A stretch of 64,000 nt of DNA from Nematopogon swammerdamellus (lineage: Eukaryota > Arthropoda > Insecta > Lepidoptera > Adelidae), in NCBI GenBank assembly GCA_946902875.1, contig OX336349.1, positions 7,339,891 to 7,403,890 of the forward strand, in the 5' to 3' direction. Both the position numbers and the translations under genes were made by a program. Below the pieces are notes generated by a model. It made no database searches and was not told the origin of the DNA. It saw only the letters and a program-made list of their open reading frames with translations. Shown here piece by piece: positions 10,590-22,280 of the stretch. The stretch's first letter is position 1, and each line of letters starts with the position of its first letter.

Positions 10590-10865
10590 CCATTGCTCTT
10601 AGAATGCCAAGGTGTGCCAGCCTCATTCTTGCGACTGCAGAGTCAACGTCAACTGCTTAGGACACGACGGTCTTGCACGCCAGCGGAGTGCAGGGAGACT
10701 GAAACCCCGGGCATCTCGCGCTCCGATGGCAGAAGACCGGACTATATGACGCTGGTTCCCACGGAACCCTGGGGTGTGGGACGCCACGCTGGCACCAAGC
10801 CACATCTCCGCTTCCTCGCGTTCAGCCGGGGCGGCCGCAGCACAACCAGGTGATAATAAAAAAAC
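10590..10865 (+). pseudogene. Non-LTR retrotransposon C-terminal fragment (LINE 3, copy 2)
   Basis: One frame reads ISRSDGRRPDYMTLVP, and after a shift near 10765 another reads VWDATLAPSHISASSRSAGA. Together these align with the RADGMTLIPW ... VWDVTCVDTLAPSH module of the copies at 6990 and 37868. A few residues are lost within the CVDTLAPSH block and one frameshift is present. It is a short, decayed relic. Confidence 0.55.
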
Positions 10866-10871
10866 AAACAT

Positions 10872-10988
10872 TGTGTTTCCCTAAAAACTTTTGAATTTCT
10901 AAATTTTGCGGTGGAGACGCTTCGATGAATTCAATTATTTCGGTGACGTTATCATTAACCGCTGGCAAAAGAACTTTCATTAGGAAGT
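10872..10988 (-). other. Possible exon remnant
   Basis: On the minus strand a pyrimidine-rich tract ending TTTTCTAG is followed by an open frame of about 39 codons (starting FLMKVLLPAVNDN, then FIEASPPQNLEIQ). The polarity is the same as the Harbinger transposase exon at 10043-10263, so it could be its upstream exon, separated by the SINE and LINE insertions. I do not recognise the peptide. Confidence 0.3.
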
Positions 10989-10992
10989 CTAG

Positions 10993-11815
10993 AAAAAAAA
11001 AATTATTTCAGTGCACTTATATTATAACTATACCGAAGTATTTTAGATTTTAGAATAAGTACCTAGTGAATATAATATCACGAGACATTAGGTGATGCAG
11101 CCGGTTCAGCCAGGCTATGTCTAAAGTAAAGTAGTTGCCTACCAAGATTTTGTACCATGAAACAGATTGAGTAAATCCACTTATAAATTTTGACAGAATA
11201 TAATTTTTGCTCAGACAAAATTAATGAGCCGGTAAAGCACTTTTAATTGCCATGGCATTAACTGTGAAACGGATATGCCGAATTACTTCGAACAATTATT
11301 AAATTTAATCCCCCAGTATATGTGTATTTAACTTTTCTCGTAAACCACAAGACGAGGACAGAAGGTGTATAAAGAAATAAAATGTAATTTTATCTGTTAG
11401 CTCGAATTAACGTTGAAGCAATAAAGCAAAGCAAATAAGCTGAATGTATATTGCGCAATGGAAATTAAGATTTTATTGAAGTCTGTAAATGTTAATGCAA
11501 ACTTTTTGGAATAATGGGAAGATAACAGTTACAACGTATATTTGGATAATATTACATATTATGTTGCAAGTATACCTACTCGAAAATTTTACGGTCAACC
11601 TGTTGCGACATCCGAATGAATATTATAACGGTTCCTGATTTTATCAATAAGTTCTACTATCTACATATGCATATATACAGGTAACACAAACCAAGGCAAG
11701 AGCACTAAATTACGAAAAAAAAAAAAAAAAATATAGTGTCAGAAATTATAAATTAGGTAGTTAAGGTTATTATTAAAAGAAGTCAAGCCAGCCAACCAAC
11801 CAACCAATTTCCTAC
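10993..11815. other. No gene recognised
   Basis: AT-rich sequence with no open frame of note, no recognised repeat and an A-homopolymer near 11717-11731. Confidence 0.4.
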
Positions 11816-11958
11816 TTACCTTACTAGGTAAGTGGTAGGGTTTAACCCGACCGAATCGGTACCACCATACAGAATGAAAGGTCGCTCGAAGCGGCTATGT
11901 AAACAATTCGTGTTTTCTGTCCAGATCAGTGTTGCCGGCATGATCAAAGGAAATCCCT
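11816..11958 (+). repeat. SINE-A core fragment
   Basis: Carries TTACTAGGTAAGTGGTAGG, the GGTACCACCATACAGAATG variant and the TCCAGATCAGTGTTGCCGGC block. Both the head and the final tail module are missing, and it runs into A/T homopolymers. Confidence 0.7.
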
Positions 11959-12973
11959 GAATGATATAAAAAAATCTTTTTTTTTTATATAAAAACAAAA
12001 TCTTTTTTTTCCTCTATTTGAATAGGAAGTTAGCCGTTTTGCAATGCGACTATGCCAGCCCTACTGTAGTTTCTATTGAAAAATTCTCCAAAACATCTCT
12101 AACATCCGAGGGCTAGAGATTCTTGGAAATATGTCGTCAGTATTTTGTATTCTTCATCCATTCATAAAAAAAAAAAACTCTGGTTCTAGGAATTAACTAG
12201 GGTTTCTCTAAAATTATTTCCGCTTGTAATACTACGTTGTAATAACCAATTTTAGCCGCCTGACAAAAATTATTATTTGTTGCGTGCCTACCAGTGCCTT
12301 GTCAACTGACGCACACCGACTCCTTGTTAATGCACATAATTCACAAGAATTTGAAATGATCTCTCTGACATTTGGACAGGCAAGATTGAGTTATTACCAC
12401 CGCTCGGCTACGGTTGCCTAAAAAACGCGAGAGCAAAGTAAATGTCTTAATTTCAAGTAAAAGGTATAATTGGTTTAACGTTACGATGTACAGTCAGTCA
12501 GTCAGTGTGCATGCGTCTACTGCTGAACATACGCCTCTCCAATGTTTCTCCAGTCTTACCGGCCTTCAGTAGTATGGAACTACTGACTGCATCCTGGCGG
12601 GTAGTCTACTCACACCCCGCTTTCCTCTCCAAGGCCGCGTATGTTAGACAGTAGACACGTTTTCTCTAATGGTCGCAGTCTCGTCGACTGATGTCCCCAG
12701 TCCACTGGCATTTGAGCAATTTACAGTCGGATCTGAAATAAAAATATCTTACATTTATCACACATCTTAAGAATCGGGTCATATTGTGTTTTATAAAGTA
12801 AGTATATTACTACGAATATATGTAATTTGATCTACTTTTTTAAGCAGAACGAACGTACGAGAACGTCATATATTGTAAAGGAATGAGGTTTAAAATTAAT
12901 TTAGGTCACACTGCCGATTAATCATACCTACAATAACAATTATGTAACTTGATTTTTTATAAAAAAAAAAAAA

Positions 12974-13214
12974 TTCTTTATGGAAACTGACACAGTTGGC
13001 TACATCACCTACAACATCCGTGATGTCAGCCCATAACACCGGGTGCGCTAGGTCCATGTCAGTGCTTCCCTTCATTTCATGTCGGCTACACTGAACTGGA
13101 TGGAAAACACGAGCTATTTACATAGCTGTTTCGACCGTCGTTTCATGCAGTGCGGTGGTACCAACCCGGGCGGGATAAACTCTACCATCTAGTAAGGTAA
13201 GAAAGGAAGGGACC
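12974..13214 (-). repeat. SINE-A, 5'-truncated copy
   Basis: On the plus strand it starts with TTTATGGAAACTGACAC (the inverted 3' end, preceded by a poly-A/T run) and ends in GGTAAGAAAGGAAGGGACC within the core. The head module is absent. Confidence 0.85.
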
Positions 13215-14795
13215 AAAATTTTTTTTATGTCTTGCTATTTCTATTTTTTTCAATCTTTTGCCCTCGACTTACGAACGACTGTACAGACAGTAGTTTTTTT
13301 CTATTATTCAGGTTTTAATTCAAAATCTAAATTGCACGTACTGCTGGTTTAAAAGGCGTAGGAGACTTCAGCCTCACTCTACTTCTACTGCTCAGAATAC
13401 ATGTCTTAATTGTCCTTGTCAAAGTACTTTAATTAAGAAACCCACGTAGCGAGAATATAGCAATCCGCCAGGAGTAACGCACAGTTTTATTTTCGATAGC
13501 CAATCTGTAGCAGCAATGAACAAACTAATGAGTGTCAATATCAAAACGAAAGAATCGAAACCGTTGTCCGTCACGCGAAATATATGACTGAGTAGTTAAT
13601 ACCACAATCTAATAAATTAAATGTTTGTTTTTAATAACTTTTCGAAAGTTAAATTGGGATTAATAAGGTTTGTCGCTCAAATTTTGATTAAAAAAGATAA
13701 TAATTATGTTTATGTTATGGAAAACAGAAAATTTTACAATGAAATAACAGTATTAGGGGAAACGCCACGCCTCTTCAGTCATGGGGACCATGCTAATGGA
13801 CCCTATGGACGATTATTTTTATTTATGGTTAGATTTATTTTTATAGTTAATTTAGTTATTTTTAGATTTCATTATTTTTAAGTGTTTTATTTTAAATAAA
13901 GTAATGTCAGGAACAATCAGCGTGGTTTGGGCTTAATCTAAACTGCCGTGTGACAGAACTACTTATGAATATAGATAGGCATAATTGGAAATAGATCAAC
14001 GTATGAGAATCGCATACGTGCGACAAATATCAATTTGTTTGCTTTAGTGTCAACCATCACTTGTTTTAGAAAGTTCAAAATAAACTCAATTATAGTACTT
14101 ATAGGTACTTATTATTATAGTTTAATATTAGTATTACTAATTAGATCTGTATTTAATTGCCGACCTGCAATTATTCGTCGTCAAACCGTAAAAGAGGGCG
14201 GGAGCTTAGAGTGGAATCTTGGAGTTTCCCCTAAGGATACAATCAGGGAGAACCCTCCAAATTATGACTTGAAAGTGATTGTTCGTTTTATGTTTTTTTT
14301 TTGTGAATAAAAATTGTAATGCATTTTGTTAGCGATGTAACTGCTCTATAGATATAAGCGCAGTGTCGCAAATCGTGCGTCCGCGCAGCACGAAGGTCGA
14401 CAGACAATTTGAGATGGAAAGGCTGTCGCGATCGGTCACTCGACGAACAATGGCCATCTGTTGTAATTACTATTACTTACGCCTAATACCGTGCGCTTGC
14501 GCAACCGATACACGCGCTGATATAGCCGACAATGCGATCGTTCACGCGGCTGATCGAAAAACTCTGTTCAGATAGAGTAATGATCGATAGAACGCGCAGA
14601 CAACTGGGTGAGGCAATATGAAGATCGCGCGATACTACGATTGATATCACTCCTTGCTCAGCGATATGGAGACGAACGAAAATTAGGTTTTGGGTACGAC
14701 CTAGCACTTACGTACAAAAAAGTAATAGAGAAACACGAATCAAATAATATTGTTTTTTTAATGAGACTTTAATGTAAAAAACTGTTTTAAAAACA
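13215..14795. other. No gene recognised
   Basis: AT-rich. Open frames at 13621-13881 and 14035-14310 show no family motif. RNA-gene-like structure was not seen. Confidence 0.4.
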
Positions 14796-15118
14796 TTGCG
14801 CCGACTTCAAAAAACAACTAGAAGTTAAAAGTGTTAAATTATATTTTGTTTCATATTCGGACCCTTGAGTTGAAGGCGGTACAAAAGCACAAAAGGGGTC
14901 CAAGAATTATGGCGTTTCGATTTTTAGTTTTCGAAAAATTCGTGGACAAACATACATAGATACAAACATACATACACTTATGAAATTTGGCACACCTGTT
15001 TAGAAGCCCACATAGACTAACGTACTCGTATACGAATATTGTGCAATTCCAACGATATTATTACATACATACGGATCGAATTGATAACCTACTTTTTTTT
15101 TAAGAAGTCGGTTAAAAC
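14796..15118. repeat. Repeat with inverted GCCGACTTC / GAAGTCGG ends
   Basis: The left end reads GCGCCGACTTCAAAAAA and the right end TTTTTTTTAAGAAGTCGGTT, so the ends are inverted relatives. The interior carries short direct repeats of ACATACATA. This pattern matches a MITE-like repeat common in moth and butterfly DNA as I recall it; no coding capacity. Confidence 0.5.
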
Positions 15119-15387
15119 ATTATGTATTTAAGTAAATCTTACATCTTCCTTACAATAATAAATCAACTGAAAGTGTAAACATTAACCCTTTGAGTCCTCA
15201 AAGGGTTAATGGCAATTAGCTTTTTCTTCTAAATTAAACTGCAGAACTTATGGTGGCTTCATTTAAAATGCGTTACACGGGTTTAATCTGTCTTGAACGA
15301 ATGCTAATTCCCTGCTTGAAGTACGTCCCGGCCCGACGGTTGTTACACATTCTTATTTGTAAAATAAAAACAAATCAATACTAAAAT

Positions 15388-15475
15388 AAATCTATAAGGG
15401 ATGGTCAAGAACGTTAGGAGAGGTACCTCTAACGTTCTTGGGGATGGTCATGGATCAAGCTAGAATGTAATAAAA
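15388..15475 (+). repeat. Family E 5' fragment with a 35-bp palindrome
   Basis: AAATCTATAAGGGATGGTCA matches the left end of family E at 34861 and 51947. It is interrupted at 15406-15440 by a near palindrome (CAAGAACGTTAG ... CTAACGTTCTTG around AGAGGTACCTCT), after which GGATGGTCATGG resumes. The GGATGGTCA motif on both sides suggests a duplication or template switch. Confidence 0.55.
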
Positions 15476-15479
15476 CTGA

Positions 15480-16790
15480 CGTTCAGATGACCATTCTAGA
15501 AGGGTGTATTCATGAAAAAAAATTCCTATGTATGTGGTTCCACACCCTATTATAACTAATTCCCACTTACCTCTGTCCTTTACAATTTATTCACGAACAA
15601 TTTATCCGCCTTAAATTTTTAATAGGTAATAAATCACATAACTGTAATACAAAATACAACTATACACTAATACACTAAAACTAAAACGAATCTAAAAATA
15701 ATATACAATTATGTAAAAAAATACGGAACTCTAAATGCGAGTGTGTGATGCAAAGGCCTTCCAAAATACACTCGGACTACTGCACGAAGCCGGTGGGTAC
15801 CATCAACGGACCCGCCTGTTAACACTAATTCGATTTACTCTCATTATCGAATCGAATGTTCTCGATAGATCGTCTAATAAAGGCCTAAAGTGTCTACTCT
15901 AATGGCAATGGCACTGGTTTTAGATTTATTATTAATTAACTGATACCTAATAAAAGACGATTGGACTGATCTAAAGGGACCACAGATACCATTAGAAGCT
16001 TAAGGTGATTCTTTCATGACATTTTTATTTGGATTTAAAGTTAAAATATTTTATTAACGCCACCGCTACTGCGGGCGGCTCTTGGCAGCGGTAACCAGAT
16101 GAAAATATATTCTAAGCGAAAATATGGAATTTACCCTGCTCACTTGGCGAATTAGGTTGTTGAGTATTTTGAGAAAAACGAATTTTGTTATTTTTATTAG
16201 AAAAATGCAAAGCGAAAATCATTGGAAAACATTTTCTAATAAAAATATATATAAAGCGAGTACGTGCCTAGTACTAACATATAAACATAGAAATTTTGTT
16301 ATGTTTAGTTTTAATTTCTTTTCAAAGTTGTCACACTAATGCTAATATATAGTATTAGTGCATGGAAAATAATGAAATTAAATTTAAAAAATCATAATAA
16401 ATTAGAAAAAGCTCTTACTGTAATTATTTAAATTACAATTTAAAAAATTTGCTAGCCTAGAGCCTTCCTCTTAACCATACCTATCTACCACACGAGTAAA
16501 ATCGAGATGTAAGTTCCATCCAAGTTACCAGTCTATCGTCTTGTTTCTTGTGTTTGCAGTTTTCGAGTTAATTACTATCATGTTTGGTTAGATGTAGCTT
16601 TCGGCAATAAAAGGGTTGCAGCTTCGATGGAATTGTGACATTTTAATCGATTCAGCCAAGCCGGTCGTTGAAGAGGCATTCATATGCTTCTTTTATATGA
16701 CATAATACCTCGAAGGGACACCAATGAGATTTCCTTTTAATTGAAGTAAATTTTTATTGAGATAACTTTCGAGATTTTATTTGCACCAAT
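15480..16790. other. No gene recognised
   Basis: AT-rich DNA. No coding frame with a domain signature and no repeat shared with the rest of the window was noticed. Confidence 0.4.
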
Positions 16791-17170
16791 CAGCCTCGAT
16801 AGCTCAGTGGTGCAGACAGTCGACTGTCGCTATTGATGGTTAAGCAACGCTGGACGCGGTCAGTTCTTGGATGGGTGACCGCTCGACCGTTGGAGGCTGA
16901 CCGTGGTTCGGATTCCACGTAAAACTGTAGGTCCCTTCCCTCTTACCTTACTAGGTGGTAGGGTTCAACCCGCCCGGGTTGGTACCACCGCACTGAATGA
17001 AACGTCGGTCGAAACGACGATGTAAATAGTTTGTGTTTTCCGTCCAGTTCAGTGTAGCCGGCACGAACGAAGGGAAGGACTGACATGGCACCTAGTTCAC
17101 CCGGTGTTATGGGCTGACATCACGGATGTTGTAGGTGATGTAGCAAACCGTGTCCGTTTCCATAAAAAAA
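16791..17170 (+). repeat. SINE-A, full-length copy with tRNA/5S/tRNA head
   Basis: The head starts CAGCCTCGATAGCTCAGTGG, where TAGCTCAGTGG is a tRNA D-arm/A-box. At 16836-16881 it contains GGTTAAGCAACG, GACGCGGTCAG and TTCTTGGATGGGTGACCG, which correspond to the middle of eukaryotic 5S rRNA including its A-block and C-block promoter. A tRNA-like B box (GGTTCGGATTCC, 16905-16916) follows. Downstream are the core shared with SINE-B (GTAAAACTGTAGGTCCCTTC; CCTTACTAGGTGGTAGGG), an A-specific body (GTTCAGTGTAGCCGGCACG), the GGGCTGACATCACGGATG module and a short A-tail after GTTTCCAT. Transcription would be by RNA polymerase III. Confidence 0.9.
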
Positions 17171-17292
17171 CCGAGTTGCTATCAAACTGTATTGTCAAAA
17201 GGCTTAAGAAAAGATGCAAAAAGAACATATTACAGTCAACAGAGCCTCACCCATGACGTCACACATGATGGTCTATTTGTAAAATTTCCAGG

Positions 17293-17655
17293 GGGACTGG
17301 TGGCCGAGTAGTCTGGTTGTCGTCGTCGGCTTCTCTCGCGAGAGGTCCGAGTTTCGAATCCGGTTGGATCGTGTGCCAATGATGCCTGCTGCTTCACCGT
17401 TCGGAGCCGGTGTAAAACTGTAGGTCCCTTCCCTTGCCCCTTACTAGGTGGTAGGCTCAAATTGTAGCCGACTGAATTAGTACGACCGTAATGGATGTAC
17501 TATGGCCGCACAGCAGCATCAGTTGTGTTCTCTTCTAGCCCAGTGAAGCCAGCAATTCAAAGGGAATTCTCCGGGATGGCACGTATCTTCTCGGAGGTCC
17601 AATATCACCTCCGAGAAGATACGTGCCATAGTGCCTAGTCGAAGCATCTGAAATT
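17293..17655 (+). repeat. SINE-B copy with internal inverted segment
   Basis: Head with GTGGCCGAGTAGTCTGG and a B-box-like GTTTCGAATCCGG, the shared core, the B-specific body (AGCCCAGTGAAGCCAGCAAT) and a CTTCTCGGAGGT module. At that point the normal continuation GATATT is replaced by an inverted copy of the preceding 31 bp, after which the element resumes (GCCTAGTCGAAGCATC, equivalent to GGCTGGTCGGAGCATG in the intact copy). Confidence 0.85.
17576..17629. repeat. Perfect 23-bp inverted repeat, 8-nt loop, inside SINE-B
   Basis: 17576-17598 and 17607-17629 are exact reverse complements around CCAATATC. The loop is itself the reverse complement of the expected element sequence (GATATTGG), so the inverted arm extends into it. 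This is the signature of a template switch to the complementary strand. Confidence 0.95.
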
Positions 17656-19635
17656 TTTTTTATTATAAATAATTATATACCTACGAAGCCCTGAAAAACG
17701 TATTCCTTCCATAAAATAAAATTTGAACAAGTTCCAAAATTTTCATGACCGCAATACAGTCCATCACTTTAAAGGAGATTGCTCAATCCCCAAGTCCCAA
17801 TATATCCCTAGCTCAAGTTCCAGTGGTGAGCAACCCCGTAAAAATTTAGTTCTGACACCATTGCTGCTATATTTTTGGGGGAAGATGGTTTTCTCATATC
17901 AGAATACACTTTTAAAACAAAACTATTTTATCCAATGTAGCAAATAGTAAACACCTCTAACAGTGTTGCCGCTGCTACACACCGCTGTACGGTGAACCGC
18001 AATGAAAATAGATATAAAATGAAAACTGAAAAAAGGAAAACGATTAAATCTAAAATAACAAGTTAATTACTTCCTAATGTACACAAAGGCGCGTTTTTGT
18101 CCGCACTAATGAAACAGAATCAGTGTCTCCATACCGTCTTCTTGTCGATTCTATTAGTTGATAACATGAGCCGACCGCCTGCTATGAAATGAGACGCAAA
18201 AAACTGCGCTTTGTACTTCCCTAAGTACTTTGTACCAGTTTTGTCGTTACTTTGGGTATCGATCGATTGAACGATGAAATATTAACGCATATGTTTATTT
18301 TGACATGCAGTAGTAATTGAAATTTAAAATGTCACATATCCATGTCATATTATGTTATAATTACTTTTGACCGAAGTGGCGGGGCGGCGGGCGCTCCTGG
18401 CATTGTCTAGTTGGGTCGAATGTTTCTGAAATATGTTTTGGAATTATATTATACAACAGTGAATTAAACATATTATGTACAGTAAATATGTATGTAATTA
18501 ATGTATACATTTTTTTTGTAATCCATAGAGAAGGTATGCTGACTGAGAATTTCTTTATAAAATTAACTAATGCAAAATTTCCTATGATAGATAAGTGTTG
18601 GTTTAAATATGTTGCGCTGTTTTCGGCGCTTCGCATATCGTTTTCTAGCGTTCAGTAGCCAGCGAGATGCTCGCAGGGACCGGTGAGGTGTCCGTCCGTC
18701 TGTCCGTCCGTCAGTCTATCTGTCACATGCACTGTCCGATGTGAATACTCCGGAACGTGAAACTCAATAAATAAAAAAAAATCTATAAATTAGTCCATTT
18801 AGTTCTTACGGCACGAAAACTATTTTAATGATTATAATATCTTAAACAGTTAAGAAAACAGAATTTAGTGAACTACGGTGCGGTTCGGAGGAGGCGCCGC
18901 GCATGAGGCACGGCGCGACGCGACCGCGTCGTCGTCATCGCTGACCGTATTGGCTAAGGAAGAAGAAAATTACTACAGAACCCTCTGTCTGTGAACAAAG
19001 TTTACACTAAAAAAAATTTCATTCAATGCTCGACCACATCGCAAAATATCGCTATGATGCCCCGCCCATAACCATCGCGAGATATGACAGATTCCATTGA
19101 TGAAAACTGCCTTAGTTTCAATAAAATAAAAATACAATTGAACTAAGCATCTATCTAGATACATCAACTCAGCCGCTTTCGAGTTTACGTATATACAGAA
19201 AGCAGACAGGATCGCGTTTTATAAGAGTAGATTTTGTAGCAGAAGAGAATAGATGTGACACCATATAAAGAAATAAAAAAAATGTGTACCAAATTGAATC
19301 TATGCAGTGCAGCTATAGCTAGTAGTGTCGATCATTTTCATTGTATACTTGACGCTAGAATTAATTAAACATTGTAGTTGATTACTAATAATAGAAATAT
19401 AAATGACTTTGAATAATATACGTGTGTGTCTATTATTAGAAGAATACATTTCAAATTAATTATGTACGTATTCGTACTATGTAGATCCTAACATGAGATT
19501 AAATCTAGCGCACGCTCTGATAAAAACAACACAATAAACGTAGTCTTTAACGATGACCATAAATTAATATTTACACCAGTATCAACCTTCTCTATACCAC
19601 AGTCTAAACATACATAGCATTGTGTAGACCTATAT
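17656..19635. other. No gene recognised
   Basis: AT-rich DNA. A short (GTCC/GTCT)n stretch lies at 18688-18722 and a GC-rich patch at 18880-18955. No coding domain was seen. Confidence 0.4.
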
Positions 19636-19725
19636 TATGTAAAATTGTAGGTCTCTTCCCTTGCCTGACTATGCGGTAAGCCTAAGTCCCCTGATTGGTA
19701 CTAGCGTATGGAATTAATTAATGAG
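19636..19725 (+). repeat. SINE core fragment
   Basis: AAAATTGTAGGTCTCTTCCC, a TGACTATGCGGTAAGCCTAA block and TTGGTACTAGCGTATGGA align loosely with the shared SINE core and the following region. It is an old, short relic. Confidence 0.4.
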
Positions 19726-19849
19726 TCGAACGGGTAGATTTTTCTGCAACCATTTTAAATAGTCTAGAAATTTAATTCCACAATCAGTTCACTGTAGAAA
19801 AGTAAAGGCACTTTTACCTTAGGGAAGTACAAGATGCTCCGATGAACTG

Positions 19850-20195
19850 GCTTCCGTCATCCCTCCTGACTCGATTTGTATCCGTCACACCCGCCGGACT
19901 CGCTAGGAACATCCATATGTTATTATTCTTCAACTTCTGAGAACGCGTCGCTTTTCGAAATCATTCCTGTGTCCTATGACGAAAATATGGAACGGTCTTC
20001 CGATCAGTGTGTTCCCTACTACCTATAACCTGGGCGGGGATCTTCAAAAGTCGTGTCAATAAAGTAGACAACGACCTTTTTGTCCGCCTTGTAGCTGGCA
20101 TTGTGTCTTTTTGAGCGTAGTCACGCTAGGAGTGGTGATATTGGCTGCGTCTAATATTCTTTTGAACTTTTGGGCACAGCCACCCGTGCCGGTTG
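19850..20195 (+). pseudogene. Non-LTR retrotransposon C-terminal remnant (LINE 4)
   Basis: The translation contains SFLCPMTKIWNGLPISVFP and then TTYNLG, followed after a one-base shift by FKSRVNK-like residues. This is the standard end of ORF2 in many insect LINEs, where the wording is SFxPxTxxLWNxLPxxVFPxxYNLGxFKxxV. A related scrap lies at 41083-41164. Everything upstream is missing. Confidence 0.6.
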
Positions 20196-20364
20196 TCTAT
20201 AAAAAACCTAGCTAATACAAATAAAAAGGTAAACATCACTCGCGAGCATCACCACCGCTACCGTTACCGATACCAAAACGCAATTCACTCCAGCTCCTAA
20301 CAGTGTTCGGGGTCCCGCCCGGTATAGATGTTTGCAAATGATAAAAATATCAAAATTCCAAAGA

Positions 20365-20550
20365 CAGATTAGATTCAGATTCAGATATTTATTTCGCCAT
20401 AAAGAACACACAACAATAACAATATTTCATTGAGACATAATATTATGCAATGGTTCGTCATCTTTTATTTTTTTTGTCATGTCCCGTTCAGCAGTGCAAT
20501 CTATAAGGAATGACCGGGTAAGAAACCTAACAGAGCTTTTTTTAAATATA
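20365..20550 (-). repeat. Non-LTR 3' UTR-like fragment
   Basis: On the minus strand it reads AAAAAAAGCTCTGTTAGGTT, TCTTACCCGGTCATTCC and ends in a (CTGAAT)n-like tail. It is a relative of 1858-2012. The tandem tail indicates the 3' end of a LINE. Confidence 0.45.
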
Positions 20551-21737
20551 ACTTACATACTAAGTTTTCATTATGTTAAATAAAACATACTATATCTAAG
20601 CAAAAATTAAAAATATTAGGTCAAGATATACCCATTAAAAAAGATAATAAAATACAAAACATATTAGGGTTCACATGAATTTTTTTCTAATTTCTTAAAC
20701 CAATTATGACATAACATCACAGCTCAATTCATCACAGACTGAGTGAGACGGAAGCTTTTAAAACGGCGGACGTGTCAAACAGCGGTTGCGTAGTTGTCAA
20801 TGATAAGGTTTATGTGGACTATCTTGTCCATCTAGTTGTGGAGACGGATTGTCCGATTGACACTTGTATCGAGATGTTAATTGACTTTAGGTACGGACCT
20901 CGAGGCCGTACATTTCAAAGTAATGACTACTTAGCGAGTGCAATTTTCTTTAAACACTTTTAAGATTGAGTTAACAAGGCGATTGAAAGTTTGATTTAAA
21001 GATTGTTGAATAAAACTTGCGATTCTTGAGACAATACAGGTCTATCTTGGAAAAAAAGCCCGTACGACCGAAGAGAAGTACTAGACTGCACTGGTATAGG
21101 ACCTGTATAGTATACATGACAGGTGCACAATATAACAAAACAAATTGACGAACCATCTGAAATTGTTTCTTTTTACAGTTTTTGTCAAACTTCAGTAATT
21201 TTTCGGTTGTGTGTGTGTTTTCTTTTCTTGTTTTTTTCTTGAAAGCGCGACATGTACATAAGGTGGTATGCGGGTGTTGCGAATGCCATGCCAGTTCGTC
21301 AATTACGATGTTTGATTTTTATTTTCAAATGTTGCCGTCTCCAACAATAATTTTATTACCACGACAATGTTCCTCATTGTAGGTACATTTTCAACTACTT
21401 CCTTCCTATCACTATCATAATAGCAGCATGTACATTATTTTCTCTGAACATACTATTCAACCAGGTCCAAAGTATATCATGTGGGATACCATAAATTAAT
21501 ATTGACAATAGGAAACGTATTGACATAGGTAGGTCTCGTTGTGAACGTGCATGCAATTTGAGAGACTCGTTTCTGGTGCTCTGTGCACTGAGTCTGCATG
21601 CTTGATAGGGATAGTCACGTGGTATTGTTACATCAGCTGACTGCTTGCACTGCGGATGTTGGCACACTAGTTCTGATATAGCAAACAATACAAACTATGT
21701 GCTTCTTTGACAGAGGTTGGTACGTTGCACTTGGTAA
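20551..21737. other. No gene recognised
   Basis: Small open frames at 20772-20963, 20971-21156 and 21395-21688 have no recognisable domain. A CGCGACATGT motif at about 21247 weakly recalls family D. Confidence 0.4.
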
Positions 21738-21942
21738 TTTTTTTTTTATGGAAACTGACACGATTGGCTACATCACCTACAACATCCGTGATGTCAGCCC
21801 ATAACACCGGATGAACTTGGTGCCGCGTCAGTGCTTCCCTTCGGTCGTGCCGGCGACACTGAACTGGACGGAAAACACAAACTATTTCCATAGTCGTTTC
21901 GACCGACCTTTCATTCAGTGCGGTGCTACCAACCCGGGCGGG
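21738..21942 (-). repeat. SINE-A, 5'-truncated copy
   Basis: Plus strand reads from a T-run through ATGGAAACTGACACGATTGG, CATCCGTGATGTCAGCCC and the GACACTGAACTGGACGG block to CCAACCCGGGCGGG, where it stops within the core. Confidence 0.85.
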
Positions 21943-22280
21943 TTGTGTTTTGTATGATTAGCTTTAATTAGCTGTTCCCGCGGCTACGCTTCGCGGCGGC
22001 ACGTATCCTATAAGCATCCATAGATACTTTAAAAACGTCAGTGCAAATGCCATGTGAATCGATTGACTAGTTCTCGACTTATAAGCGAACATAAAATAGA
22101 TGGTGCAAAAGTCATTACACATTTCGCGTTGACACAACTGACGCCTCTCCACGCTCATAATGTTCATCATACATGATCGTCCGCCAAATAAGCTAATAAA
22201 TAAAGCGAAGTTTCTACGGGCGACGACGTAGAATAAAAACAAAAATACATTAAAGGAAACATTTTTGGTTATTTTTATGA

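Noticed and set aside
16836..16881. 5S rRNA gene
   Set aside because: Only the central part of 5S is present and it is embedded in a repeated SINE.
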